From UBA1479 sp963976055 (GTDB lineage: Bacteria > Pseudomonadota > Alphaproteobacteria > Rhodospirillales > Casp-alpha2), in the NCBI GenBank assembly GCA_963976055.1, contig CAXBJB010000007.1, positions 263,058 through 327,057 on the forward strand: a DNA stretch of 64,000 nucleotides. The letters run 5' to 3'. The stretch's first letter is position 1, and each line of letters begins with the position of its first letter. The translations under genes and the position numbers were made by a program. The notes below the pieces were generated by a model, which worked only from the letters and a program-made list of their open reading frames with translations, made no database searches and was not told the origin of the DNA. Of this stretch, positions 1 to 8,260 are shown one piece after another.

Positions 1-1220
1 TCGTATTCAATCCGTGTCTGAGCAAAGGAATCCTCCAGGTCGGTATAGGAATAGGTTGCCGCGTAGTTGTGGCTGGCGTCCGGCGCATTGGGCACCTGGC
101 TTCCCGTGACGAAAACGGTCGGCCGACCTTGGTCAACTCGCTGGCGCTGGGTTGCGATATCCAACGTTGCGCGGAGTTTGTCCCCCCGGTAATCGAAGGC
201 GCCGGAAGCCATGTGCATGTAGCGCTCTTCGTTTTCAACGGCGGTCTCTCCGGCGCGCAGGGCGCTGTTGATCCGCACACCGAAGGCATTATCGGGGCCG
301 AAGCGACGTCCGATGTCGGCATGGACCCCGGCCCGCAGGGTCTGTCCGTAGTTCGCGGTCACCCGAGTCAACGGTTCGTCGCCTGCGCGTTTGGGGACCA
401 GGTTTATGCCGCCGCCAATGCCCGTAGCACCCGGAGCCGCACCATTCAGAAAAGCGTTGGCGCCTTTGAAGACCTCGATACGTTCGAACATGTCGGTCGA
501 CGAGATTTGCCGAGGCGACGTGCCGTAAAGGCCGTCAACGGACAGGTCGTCGTTGTATAGGGGAAAGCCGCGGACAACGAAGAGTTCCGAAAAGTTGCCG
601 TAGCCATAGGTGCTGCGAATGGCCGGATCGTTGTCCAGGATGTCGCCGATCGTTTCCGCCTGTTGGTTGCGAATGGCGGTTTCCGTATGGGCTGTCATGG
701 TGAAGGGGACCTCCATCATGTCCTGGTTCCCGAGGACACCGGCCCGCGCACCGCGCGCGACCTGACCGCCGGCAAATTCTGCGGGCAACGTGCCGATCTC
801 CGCCTGGGTGGGAACGATCCGGCCTTCGACGGAAACGGTGCCGAGGGTGATGCGGCCGCCACTTGCCTGCGGCCCGTCGAGGGCCACCGTGCGCGCGCGG
901 GTCAGGCGGAAGGTGACACCTGTCCCGGCGAGTAAGCGTTCCAAGGCGGCCGTCGGTATCAGCCTGCCTGCCACCCCCGGTGACTTGCGGTCGCGGGTGA
1001 CCTCGGCCGTATAGCCGACCTGCCAGCCGGTGGCCGCGATGAAGGCGTCGATGGCGGCGCCGAGCGGCTGGGCCGCGATGTCGAAGGCGACCCGTGCGTC
1101 CTCGGCGACTTCCGCCGCGCGGGCGGGGCCCGGCGCCGCAAGGACGCAGGTCATGGACAGGCCAAGGGCCGTGCAGGTCATCAAGGCCGCCGTGAAACGA
1201 CGGGTGCGGGTGGTGGTCAT
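1..1220 (-). CDS. TonB-dependent siderophore receptor with signalling domain (3' end beyond window)
   Basis: Translating the minus strand from the ATG at 1220 gives about 406 uninterrupted residues running off the window start, so the beta-barrel C-terminus is missing. A signal peptide (Arg-rich start, hydrophobic stretch, Ala-rich cleavage region near residue 35) is followed by an STN (secretin/TonB short N-terminal) domain at about residues 40-115, containing FDIAAQPLGAAIDAF. The plug domain follows at about 165-290, with LFVVRGFPLYNDDLSVDG and IEVFKGANAFLNG. Receptors with an STN domain import ferric siderophores and also signal to a FecR-type anti-sigma factor. The two genes just upstream on the same strand encode FecR and a FecI-type sigma factor, which fits exactly. 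The siderophore cannot be told from this sequence. Confidence 0.93.
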   Translation of the reverse strand, partial: MTTTRTRRFTAALMTCTALGLSMTCVLAAPGPARAAEVAEDARVAFDIAAQPLGAAIDAFIAATGWQVGYTAEVTRDRKSPGVAGRLIPTAALERLLAGTGVTFRLTRARTVALDGPQASGGRITLGTVSVEGRIVPTQAEIGTLPAEFAGGQVARGARAGVLGNQDMMEVPFTMTAHTETAIRNQQAETIGDILDNDPAIRSTYGYGNFSELFVVRGFPLYNDDLSVDGLYGTSPRQISSTDMFERIEVFKGANAFLNGAAPGATGIGGGINLVPKRAGDEPLTRVTANYGQTLRAGVHADIGRRFGPDNAFGVRINSALRAGETAVENEERYMHMASGAFDYRGDKLRATLDIATQRQRVDQGRPTVFVTGSQVPNAPDASHNYAATYSYTDLEDSFAQTRIEY

Positions 1221-1304
1221 GTCTCGTTATTCCCCTTATTGGCCCTTATTGATCTTCGCGGCGTCGTGTATTTGAATTTGCGACGCATTCGCATTTATGA
1301 GGCC

Positions 1305-1329
1305 GAGACGAACGAGGGACCGTCGTCTC
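1305..1329 (-). other. Hairpin between the FecR and receptor genes
   Basis: A perfect 7-bp inverted repeat (GAGACGA / TCGTCTC, 11-nt loop) lies 25 bases after the fecR-like stop codon within the 133-bp gap before the receptor gene. No T-run follows it on the transcribed strand. It could be an attenuator that separates low-level regulator transcripts from the receptor transcript, or chance. Confidence 0.3.
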
Positions 1330-1353
1330 CCAACGAAAAGTTCAAAAAAGTTT

Positions 1354-2412
1354 CTAGTGCAGGACGGTCAGCAGGCCGGGAAGGCGGATGACGTCGGCCC
1401 CAGCCACGTCGGCCAGGGCAGCGACCACGGCGGCCGGGTCGTCCAGGCGGTAATTGCCGCTGACCCGGAGCCTGCGCAGGCGCTCCGTGGCCAGGACCAC
1501 CCGGTCCTTGTGGTGGCGGGAGAGCCGCGCCATGACCTCGGCCAGTGGCCGGTCGTGGAACACGAAGCGGCCGTCGAGCCAGGCAAAGGCCGTCTGCGGC
1601 GCGCGCGCGGCACTACCCGCGTGTCCCGCGGTCACGGTCACGCCCTCGCCGGGGGTCAGGTCCACGGGCGTGCCGCCGTCGTCGCTGGTCACCCGCACAT
1701 GACCGCGTCGTACGCGGACCTCCGCATCCCCGCCTTGTAGCGTGACGGAAAAGGCCGTGCCGACGACACGGGTCAGAGACCGCCCGGCCGCGACCTCGAA
1801 CGGCCGGATGGTATCGGGCCGCACGTCGAAGAAGGCCTCGCCCCGGACCAGTTCGACCCGGCGCTTGTCGGCATCGAAGGAAACGTTGACGGCGCTTTCC
1901 GCGTTCAGCACCACCACCGATCCGTCGGGCAGGGGCACTTTCGTGCGCTGCCCCGTTTCCGTCCCATGGTCGGCCGGTGGCTGGAACGGATTGCCGCCGC
2001 TCAGATGGCCCAGGCCGACGGCCAGAACCAGGACGGCGGCCAGGGCCAGCGCCGGGCGCAAAGCGGCCCGGCGGCGGGCGGGGCGGGGCGGGGTCGCGGG
2101 CGCCTGGGTTTCCAGGGCATGGGCGAATTCCGGCGAGGCCCAAAGCCCGGCCACGCGCTCATAGGCGCGGGCATTGGCCGGATGGGCGGCGCGCCAGACC
2201 TCGAAGGTGTGCGCCTCGCCCGACGTTATCGTTCCCGACTGACGGCGCGTGAACCAATCCAGGGCCTCGGTCATGGCCGCGTCGTGGTCGGGATTTTCGT
2301 CGTCATGGGTCATGGTGATGCGTCGCGGGTTGCCGTCCGCGGATGACGGCGCGGACATAGATGAGACGGATGAGGGGACGGGTTCTCCCAAAGGGTCCTT
2401 GCGGAGGCTCAT
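1354..2412 (-). CDS. FecR-family anti-sigma factor / signal transducer
   Basis: This 352-residue protein has the FecR layout. An N-terminal cytoplasmic DUF4880-like segment (EALDWFTRRQSG, FEVWRAAHPANARAYERV) is followed by one membrane span (ALALAAVLVLAVGLGHL). A periplasmic FecR domain (TEVGQR-like start, VRRGHVRVTSDD) and an STN-like C-terminus (FHDRPLAEVMARLSRHH ... LRVSGNYRLDDP) complete it. Such proteins hold the ECF sigma factor until the loaded TonB receptor signals across the periplasm. The start at 2412 is chosen because its ATG overlaps the sigma-factor stop (ATGA), and GGAGA sits 8 bases upstream inside the sigma gene, so translation is probably coupled. The first 33 residues are low-complexity; a second Met at 2313 lacks a ribosome site. 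Confidence 0.93.
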   Translation of the reverse strand: MSLRKDPLGEPVPSSVSSMSAPSSADGNPRRITMTHDDENPDHDAAMTEALDWFTRRQSGTITSGEAHTFEVWRAAHPANARAYERVAGLWASPEFAHALETQAPATPPRPARRRAALRPALALAAVLVLAVGLGHLSGGNPFQPPADHGTETGQRTKVPLPDGSVVVLNAESAVNVSFDADKRRVELVRGEAFFDVRPDTIRPFEVAAGRSLTRVVGTAFSVTLQGGDAEVRVRRGHVRVTSDDGGTPVDLTPGEGVTVTAGHAGSAARAPQTAFAWLDGRFVFHDRPLAEVMARLSRHHKDRVVLATERLRRLRVSGNYRLDDPAAVVAALADVAGADVIRLPGLLTVLH

Positions 2413-2936
2413 GTCTTGTCTCCGTCATCCAGGGAAGCAAGACAGCAGGCCAAGGCGGCGCGGATATCGTTGTAGACCGTGTTTTCCGACACGCCCAGGC
2501 GGCGCGCGATCTCGGGATAGGTCAGGCCCTCCAGGCGCGATAGCATGAGGGCTTGGCGCGCGCGTTCAGGGACAGCGGCCAGGGCACCCTCGACCCGGTT
2601 CAGGCATTGGGCGTCCATGACCGCCGTTTCCTGGGTCGGCTGGGGGGCGGCGATGGTGTCGGCGGCGCCGTCGGGGACTTCGGACATGAAGGTGCCGCGC
2701 AGGCGTTCACGGCGCAGGTGATCGAGGGCGAGATTGCGCGCGGTCTGGTACAGGAACGCCTGCAGGTGGGGCACCGGGCGCTCGCGGGCCGCCTTGGCGA
2801 CACGCAGATAGGCGTCGTGGGCGAGATCTTCCGAAGTGTGCAGGCAGCCCACCATACGGTACAGCGTGCCGATCAGCGCGCGCCGCTGGGCCTGGAATAT
2901 CTGAGTCAGAAGGTCGCGTTGGCTGTCCGTCGCCAT
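2409..2936 (-). CDS. ECF RNA polymerase sigma factor, FecI type
   Basis: The product is about 175 residues with sigma70 region 2 (LIGTLYRMVGCLHTSEDLAHDAYLRV, LQAFLYQTARNLALDHLRRE) and region 4 (RVEGALAAVPERARQALML, LTYPEIARRLGVSENTVYNDI, a helix-turn-helix). FecI-type sigma factors recruit polymerase to the promoter of the cognate outer-membrane receptor gene, here two genes downstream. The open frame extends up to 2987, but the Met at 2936 (MATDSQRD) is preferred. The longer start would lie 3 bases from a Fur-box-like sequence, and the added 17 residues match no sigma region. The stop overlaps the anti-sigma start. Confidence 0.92.
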   Translation of the reverse strand: MATDSQRDLLTQIFQAQRRALIGTLYRMVGCLHTSEDLAHDAYLRVAKAARERPVPHLQAFLYQTARNLALDHLRRERLRGTFMSEVPDGAADTIAAPQPTQETAVMDAQCLNRVEGALAAVPERARQALMLSRLEGLTYPEIARRLGVSENTVYNDIRAALACCLASLDDGDKT

Positions 2937-2989
2937 GTCGGCCCCGCAGGTGGAATGATTGGCGCCGCCCTTTCGGTGTCGGCTCAACT

Positions 2990-3008
2990 GCGATTGATTA
3001 TCATTATC
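2990..3008 (-). promoter_or_regulatory. Fur box upstream of the ECF sigma gene
   Basis: On the minus strand the sequence reads GATAATGATAATCAATCGC, matching 16 of 19 positions of the classical Fur consensus; the first 14 match without interruption. It sits about 54 bases upstream of the chosen sigma-factor start. Repression by an iron-bound Fur-type regulator would link receptor expression to iron starvation. The match is seen; binding is inferred. In some Alphaproteobacteria Fur-like proteins respond to manganese (Mur). Confidence 0.75.
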
Positions 3009-3306
3009 TTTCGTGCGGGGCCAGAATGAATTCCCGACGGCGTCCGCCCGCAGGTTTCGCTGATGCCGCCCAGCATGCCGGACCGAGTTCGAGGACTTGG
3101 TTTTTTCTCAGAAAGTGCCTGATTGCCACTGAAAACCATCTATTTTTGCTTAATTAATGGTCAAATGCGCGGCGGCGCATCAGGCTGCATGAATATGTCG
3201 CATTAATGTCAATTGGCTGTAGCCAACGGGTATGCGCCTGTGCAAAATCGCACTCAATAAATAAATTTGCCTACTACGCCTAACCACGCCAACAGGGAGA
3301 ATTTTC
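3009..3306. other. Intergenic region upstream of the TRAP operon
   Basis: This divergent gap separates the sigma-factor gene from the TRAP binding-protein gene. It is AT-rich compared with its surroundings and carries two short inverted repeats. One is ATGCGC-GGCG-GCGCAT at 3165-3180. The other is TTGGCT-GT-AGCCAA at 3213-3226, an operator-like 14-mer about 80 bases before the TRAP start. GGGAG at 3295-3299 is the ribosome site for the binding-protein gene. I could not assign a convincing -35/-10 pair, and I see no small gene here. Confidence 0.5.
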
Positions 3307-4407
3307 ATGAAAAGACGTGAGTTCCTTAAAAAATCCGCAGTCGCCGGTGCCGCCGGCGCGGCTGCCGTGACGCTTGCCAAGCCTGCTCTGTCGCAGGGCC
3401 GCAAGGAGATGATCATCGTCTCCACCTGGCCGCGCGACTTCCCGGGCCTTGGTCTCAGCGCGCAGCGCCTTGCCGCCCGCATCCCGGTCCTGACCGACGG
3501 CCGCATTCAGGTCAAATACTTCGCCTCCGGTGAACGCGTCGGCGCTTTCGATTCGTTCGACGAAGTGGCCTCGGGCAATTCCCAGGCCTACATCGGCGCC
3601 GACTACTACTGGAAAGGCAAGCACCCGGGCTGGGCCTATTTCACCGCCGTTCCGTTCGGCTTTGCCTATGCGGAAATGGACGCCTGGATGAAGTACGGCG
3701 GCGGCCAGCAGCTGCATGACGAACTTGCAGCCGGATTCGGCATCAAGGGCTTCCCCTGCGGCAACACGGGTTGCCAGATGGGCGGCTGGTTCAACAAGGA
3801 AATCAATTCCGCGGCCGACTTCAAGGGCCTGAAGATGCGTATCCCGGGCCTGGGCGGCGACGTGCTGGCCAAGCTGGGCGCCTCGACCGTGTCCCTGCCG
3901 GGCAGCCAGATCTATGAAAACCTGGTTTCCGGCGCCATTCAGGCGACCGAGTGGGTCGGCCCCTACAACGACTACTTCATGAAGTTTTATGAAGCGGCCA
4001 AGTTCTACTACTATCCGGGCATGCATGAGCCGGCTTCCCAGCTGCACATGGGCATGAACAAGAAGTGGTGGGACGGCCTGTCGAAGACGGACCAGGCGAT
4101 CATCGAAGCCGCCTGCCATGAAGAAAACTCCCATCAGATGGCGGAAACCAACGCCAACAACGGGACGTACCTGAACAAGCTGATCAACGATCACGGCGTC
4201 AAGGTGCGTGCCTTCAACGACGACGTGTACGACGCCTTCGGCAAGGCCGCCGAAGAAGTCTTCGCCGAAGTGCAGGCGCACAGCCCGCTGGCCAAGAAGA
4301 TCCACGAAAGCTTCCTGACCTCGCGTGCCGACCTCGGCCGTTGGATGATCCTGGCCGACTCCGGCTACATCAACCAGCGCAACCGCGTCCTGGGCATCAA
4401 GGTCTAA
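3307..4407 (+). CDS. dctP: TRAP transporter periplasmic substrate-binding protein (DctP/TakP type)
   Basis: A 366-residue extracytoplasmic receptor begins with a twin-arginine-like signal (KRREFLKKSAVAGAAGAAAV), suggesting folded export by Tat. The mature part shows TRAP receptor features: a strand-helix start (EMIIVSTWPRDFPGLG), an LKMRIPGLGGDVLAKLGAS segment bearing the conserved Arg that contacts a substrate carboxylate, and LVSGAIQATEWVGPYND. This resembles the TakP subgroup that binds 2-oxo acids and other organic acids, so a carboxylate ligand is likely but not specified. The next two genes encode both membrane subunits. A long hairpin follows the stop, which commonly favours the binding-protein message over the permease message. 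Confidence 0.93.
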   Translation: MKRREFLKKSAVAGAAGAAAVTLAKPALSQGRKEMIIVSTWPRDFPGLGLSAQRLAARIPVLTDGRIQVKYFASGERVGAFDSFDEVASGNSQAYIGADYYWKGKHPGWAYFTAVPFGFAYAEMDAWMKYGGGQQLHDELAAGFGIKGFPCGNTGCQMGGWFNKEINSAADFKGLKMRIPGLGGDVLAKLGASTVSLPGSQIYENLVSGAIQATEWVGPYNDYFMKFYEAAKFYYYPGMHEPASQLHMGMNKKWWDGLSKTDQAIIEAACHEENSHQMAETNANNGTYLNKLINDHGVKVRAFNDDVYDAFGKAAEEVFAEVQAHSPLAKKIHESFLTSRADLGRWMILADSGYINQRNRVLGIKV

Positions 4408-4430
4408 TTGCCCGCATAACCGGGTATTAA

Positions 4431-4460
4431 GGTGGGACGGGGTATGACCCCGTCCCATCC
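4431..4460 (+). terminator. Intercistronic hairpin after the TRAP binding-protein gene
   Basis: A 13-bp stem (GGTGGGACGGGGT pairing with ACCCCGTCCCATC, one G-T wobble) with a 3-nt ATG loop lies 24 bases after the stop and is followed by CTTAT, not a full T-run. It probably acts as a partial terminator or 3' stabiliser, giving more binding protein than permease. The structure is read directly; the effect is inferred from how other solute-binding-protein operons behave. Confidence 0.65.
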
Positions 4461-4513
4461 TTATCCGCCCGGACTTGTTCTTGTGGGGAATTGGGACAAG
4501 GGATTGCCAGTTT

Positions 4514-5554
4514 ATGGCCGCCGAACACATGACTATTGACGCCACCGGCGGGGGTGTTTCGCCCGAGGTGTCGCCGCGCACGACCATTGCCGTCCGATTT
4601 TTCGGCTGGGCGATGCTGTCCGCGCTGCTTGTTTTCTTGATCAATAACTATCTCACCTTCTGGCACGGCTGGCCGGGTGAGGGGGCCGCGCTGCAACTCG
4701 GCTTGCACGGCGCCGCGACCGAATCGTCGCCGCTGGCCTGGGTGCAGTTGCTGGCCTATGTCGCCGGCATCGCCGCCGCGGCGATCTATACGGTAAAAAG
4801 CTGTTCGCGCACCCTGCGCCAGGACAGCCAGTGCATTTCCGACTTCAACGCGCTGTTGATCCGCATGGCTTATTTCGCCGTGCTGTATATCGGCGTGGTC
4901 GATGCCGTTCTGTCGTTCATGCGGGTCGAGGGCCTGCTGCCCGCCGTGTTCGGCGATGCGCTTGCGCTGGAACTCGGCAAGTCGCAGTTTCGCGGCCCTT
5001 ATGTCCACCTGCCGCTGACCGCGGCCGCCATGGTCACGGCGTTTTTTACGCGCACGCTGGGCTTTACCTGGCTGGCGCTGCTGATCGTCATCGCCGAACT
5101 GCTGATCGTCATCACCCGATTCATCTTTTCCTACGAACAGGTGTTCATGGGCGACCTCGTGCGGTTCTGGTACGCGGCCCTGTTCCTGTTCGCCAGCGCC
5201 TATACGTTGATCGAGGAAGGCCATGTGCGGGTTGACGTGTTCTACGCCGCCTTCAATTCCCGGCGCAAAGGGATGGTCAACGCCCTCGGCTCGGTGTTCC
5301 TGGGGATCACGCTCTGCTGGGTCATTTTGATCGTCGGCATGGGCGGCAAGAACGCGGTGATCAATTCGCCGGTCCTGACCTGGGAAACGACCCAGACCGG
5401 GTTCTCCATGTACGTGAAGTACATGATGGCGGGCTTCTTGGCTGTGTTCGCCATTTCCATGATGATTCAGTTCGTCAGCTACATGATGGACGCCGTCGCG
5501 GACATCCGGGATGAGCCCGGCGGCCGCGATCATTCAAGCCACACGATCCAGTAA
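4514..5554 (+). CDS. dctQ: TRAP transporter small permease, long form (DctQ)
   Basis: The product is about 346 residues, roughly twice a standard DctQ. The canonical four-helix DctQ module occupies the C-terminal half, from ALLIVIAELLIVITRFIFSY to FAISMMIQFVSYM, and contains the signature RFWYAALFLFASAYTLIEEG-HVRVDVFY. The N-terminal half adds about four further hydrophobic segments (AMLSALLVFLINNYL; LLAYVAGIAAAAIYTV; AYFAVLYIGVVDAVLSF; LPLTAAAMVTAFFTRT). ATG 4514 is used because AAGGGA precedes it; an upstream in-frame TTG at 4475 has no good ribosome site. DctQ pairs with DctM, whose gene starts 20 bases later. Confidence 0.88.
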   Translation: MAAEHMTIDATGGGVSPEVSPRTTIAVRFFGWAMLSALLVFLINNYLTFWHGWPGEGAALQLGLHGAATESSPLAWVQLLAYVAGIAAAAIYTVKSCSRTLRQDSQCISDFNALLIRMAYFAVLYIGVVDAVLSFMRVEGLLPAVFGDALALELGKSQFRGPYVHLPLTAAAMVTAFFTRTLGFTWLALLIVIAELLIVITRFIFSYEQVFMGDLVRFWYAALFLFASAYTLIEEGHVRVDVFYAAFNSRRKGMVNALGSVFLGITLCWVILIVGMGGKNAVINSPVLTWETTQTGFSMYVKYMMAGFLAVFAISMMIQFVSYMMDAVADIRDEPGGRDHSSHTIQ

Positions 5555-5574
5555 GCGACAGGGGCCGCTACTCA

Positions 5575-8238
5575 ATGGAACTCGTCTTCCTCGTCATTCT
5601 CATGATCACCATGGCCTATGCGCTGGGTGTGGGCTTTCCGGTCGCCTTCGCGCTGCCGGGTTCGGCCATCATCACGATTACCTTGGCGGCCCTTTGCGGC
5701 TGGCTGTTCGCGGGCAATGTGGACGCCTACTTCGCCCAGGGCGGGGCGTGGCAATGGCTCAGCGCCGGCGTCACCAACTTCCGCGGCGTCTATTGGGAGG
5801 CCGAACGAGACACCCTGATCGCCATTCCGTTGTTCATCTTCATGGGGATCATGCTGCAGCGCTCGAAACTGGCCGAAGACCTGCTGGTCACCATGGCGCA
5901 GTTGTTCGGGCCGGTGCCGGGCGGGCTGGGGATTTCGGTGATTTTCGTCGGCGCCCTCCTGGCCGCGACGACGGGCATCGTCGGCGCCACCGTCGTCGCC
6001 ATGGGGTTGATTTCGTTGCCGGCGATGATGCGCAACAAATACGCCAATTCCCTGTCGACCGGCACCATCGCCGCGTCGGGCACCCTGGGGCAGATCATCC
6101 CGCCGTCCATCGTGCTGATCATTCTGGCGGACCAGCTTGCCAGCGCCGTCGATCAGGCATCGACCACGCGCAAGGAGTTGTTCAAGGAATCGACCGGCGA
6201 TCTGCTGATGCCGTCGGGCTTCGACGTGACCTCGACCAGCGCCGGTGAAATGTTCCTCGGCGCCTTCGTGCCGGGCTTGGTTCTGGTCAGCTTGTACATG
6301 GCCTACGTCCTGATTTTAGCCTTTTTCAAGCCAAAAATGGCGCCCGCCGTGCATCGTGAGGGGGCTTTCGACCGCGCGTTCATGGTCAAGGTGTTCGTCA
6401 CCCTGGTGCCGCCGTTGACCCTGATCTTCCTGGTCCTGGGCTCCATCATCACTGGCGTTGCGACGGTCAACCAGGCCGGCGCCATCGGCGCGGCGGGGGC
6501 CTTGATCATGGGTGGCTACCGCCTGCGCGACGGCCACAGAAACGCCTATTACCCGGCGATCATCGCCCTGGTGTCCCTGGTCGCGCTCGCGGTCATCAGC
6601 ACGTATTTCAAGATCAACATCAAGGCGATCAATACCGACTTCGACAGGGTCGGTCTGGTGCTTGGCCTGATCTTCACGGCGACGCTGATCTTTTCCATCG
6701 GCTGGAGCGGTTGGCGGGCGTTGAAGATCGAAGACACGCTGCAAGACGTGATGGTTGAAACCGCCAAGACCACGGCCCTTGTGTTCATCATCCTGATCGG
6801 CGCCGCCATGCTGACCGCCGCGTTCCGCGCGTTCGGCGGCGAGGAACTGGTGCGCGAATTCTTGACCGGCATACCCGGCGGGTTCTGGGCTCAGTTCACC
6901 ATCGTGATGCTGGTCATCTTCATCATGGGGTTCTTCCTGGACTTCATCGAAATCGCCGTCGTGGTGGTGCCCATCGTGGCGCCGATCCTGCTCATGGACC
7001 CCTCGGCCAACGTCACCGCCGTCTGGCTGGGTGTGATGATCGGCCTCAACATTCAGACCTCGTTCCTGACACCGCCCTTCGGTTTCGCCCTGTTCTATCT
7101 GCGCGGTGTCGCCCCGCCCAGCGTGTCGACCGTCCAGATGTACAAGGGCGTGGTGCCGTTCATCTGTCTGCAATTGCTCGCGCTTGTCATCGTCGGCCTG
7201 ACGCCGCAGTTGGTGAACTATCTGCCGCAGCGTGTGAGCCTGACCTCGGAAACGGCGCCGCCGCCGCGCAACCCGGCATTGTCGTCCTGCGTGCAGGATC
7301 ATCTGTTCAAGGTCTATGACGCCAAGGGCGACGTCCTGCGCGCCGCCATCGCCAAGGCCAGGACGCTCGATCTGTCGCCGCTTCCCGGCGAACTGCGCGG
7401 CGACCTGAAGAGCAGCTTCGACAAGGCGGAAAAGACGTTCGATCTGGTCGCCAAAATCCGCGCGACGCAAAAGATCATCGACGAGGCCACGCCGGGGTAC
7501 CTGCCGCTGCATGTGGAGGTGCGCGAAACCCAGCGTCAGGCACGCCGCTTGAAGGAAGAGGTCAAGTACCTGCAGACGACCATCCGCCAACTCCCCCGGA
7601 ACGAGCGGAGCGAGGCGCGGAAGGAAAAACTGGAGGCAAAGATCGAGGAACTGCGGGCCGAGATCAAAGTCTACGAAGCCAAGGTTCCCGACAACTGGCG
7701 GGCGGATCACGCGGCCTTCGCCAAGCTGCAAAAGGCGGAGACGCTTGCCATCCGGCTGTATGAACGCAACGTCGATGGCGCCTATGAGCCGCTCCAGGAG
7801 GTCACCAAGGTGATCGCCGGAGCGGATGCCCTGGCAGCGCTTGGCAAGGACCTGGCGGGCCTGCCTGCCGCCGTCACCGGCGCGGCCGATGGCGAAAAGG
7901 CGATGGACGCGGTCAACGCGGTCGAGAAGGTGATGCGCGAGGTGCCGGGCACCCGCGCAATCCAGAAACCTTTGGCGGACGCCCGCCGCGCCATGCGCGG
8001 CGACAAGCCCGACGTGGAAAAATCACTGAAGGCCCTGGCCGATGCCCAGGCGGCATACGACAACGACATTGCCTGGCGCAAGAAGGCGGCGGCGGAACTC
8101 AGCGCGGGGCTTGCCGAATACGAACAGGCGATCCGCATGAACATCGGCCTGCGTCAGCAGCCGAAGCTGTCCAGGGAGCAGGCCCTCGACGTCGCCGCCT
8201 GCATGGCCAATCCGCGCGATCTGACGCTGCACTTCTAG
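5575..8238 (+). CDS. dctM: TRAP transporter large permease (DctM) with long C-terminal extension
   Basis: Residues 1 to about 548 form a DctM permease of the Na+-coupled IT superfamily: many hydrophobic helices, IPLFIFMGIMLQRSKLAEDL, GATVVAMGLISLPAMM, SGTLGQIIPPSIVLIILAD and LNIQTSFLTPPFGFALFYLRG. The central part is longer than usual, with extra helices near YPAIIALVSLVALAVIS. After the last helix (ALVIVGLTPQLVNYLPQ) come about 335 hydrophilic residues, Lys/Glu/Arg-rich and helical, including a probable coiled coil at about 645-710 (RQARRLKEEVKYLQTTI). Ordinary DctM proteins are near 430 residues and end at the membrane. The extension is unbroken in the same frame. The stop is followed 22 bases later by a DMT transporter gene. 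Confidence 0.92.
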   Translation: MELVFLVILMITMAYALGVGFPVAFALPGSAIITITLAALCGWLFAGNVDAYFAQGGAWQWLSAGVTNFRGVYWEAERDTLIAIPLFIFMGIMLQRSKLAEDLLVTMAQLFGPVPGGLGISVIFVGALLAATTGIVGATVVAMGLISLPAMMRNKYANSLSTGTIAASGTLGQIIPPSIVLIILADQLASAVDQASTTRKELFKESTGDLLMPSGFDVTSTSAGEMFLGAFVPGLVLVSLYMAYVLILAFFKPKMAPAVHREGAFDRAFMVKVFVTLVPPLTLIFLVLGSIITGVATVNQAGAIGAAGALIMGGYRLRDGHRNAYYPAIIALVSLVALAVISTYFKINIKAINTDFDRVGLVLGLIFTATLIFSIGWSGWRALKIEDTLQDVMVETAKTTALVFIILIGAAMLTAAFRAFGGEELVREFLTGIPGGFWAQFTIVMLVIFIMGFFLDFIEIAVVVVPIVAPILLMDPSANVTAVWLGVMIGLNIQTSFLTPPFGFALFYLRGVAPPSVSTVQMYKGVVPFICLQLLALVIVGLTPQLVNYLPQRVSLTSETAPPPRNPALSSCVQDHLFKVYDAKGDVLRAAIAKARTLDLSPLPGELRGDLKSSFDKAEKTFDLVAKIRATQKIIDEATPGYLPLHVEVRETQRQARRLKEEVKYLQTTIRQLPRNERSEARKEKLEAKIEELRAEIKVYEAKVPDNWRADHAAFAKLQKAETLAIRLYERNVDGAYEPLQEVTKVIAGADALAALGKDLAGLPAAVTGAADGEKAMDAVNAVEKVMREVPGTRAIQKPLADARRAMRGDKPDVEKSLKALADAQAAYDNDIAWRKKAAAELSAGLAEYEQAIRMNIGLRQQPKLSREQALDVAACMANPRDLTLHF

Positions 8239-8260
8239 ATTAGGTCGGAGGCAGCCCATC

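Noticed and set aside
4427..5533. A 368-residue open frame on the minus strand
   Set aside because: It is antisense to the small permease gene, and its hydrophilic His/Asp/Arg-rich product is typical of a shadow.
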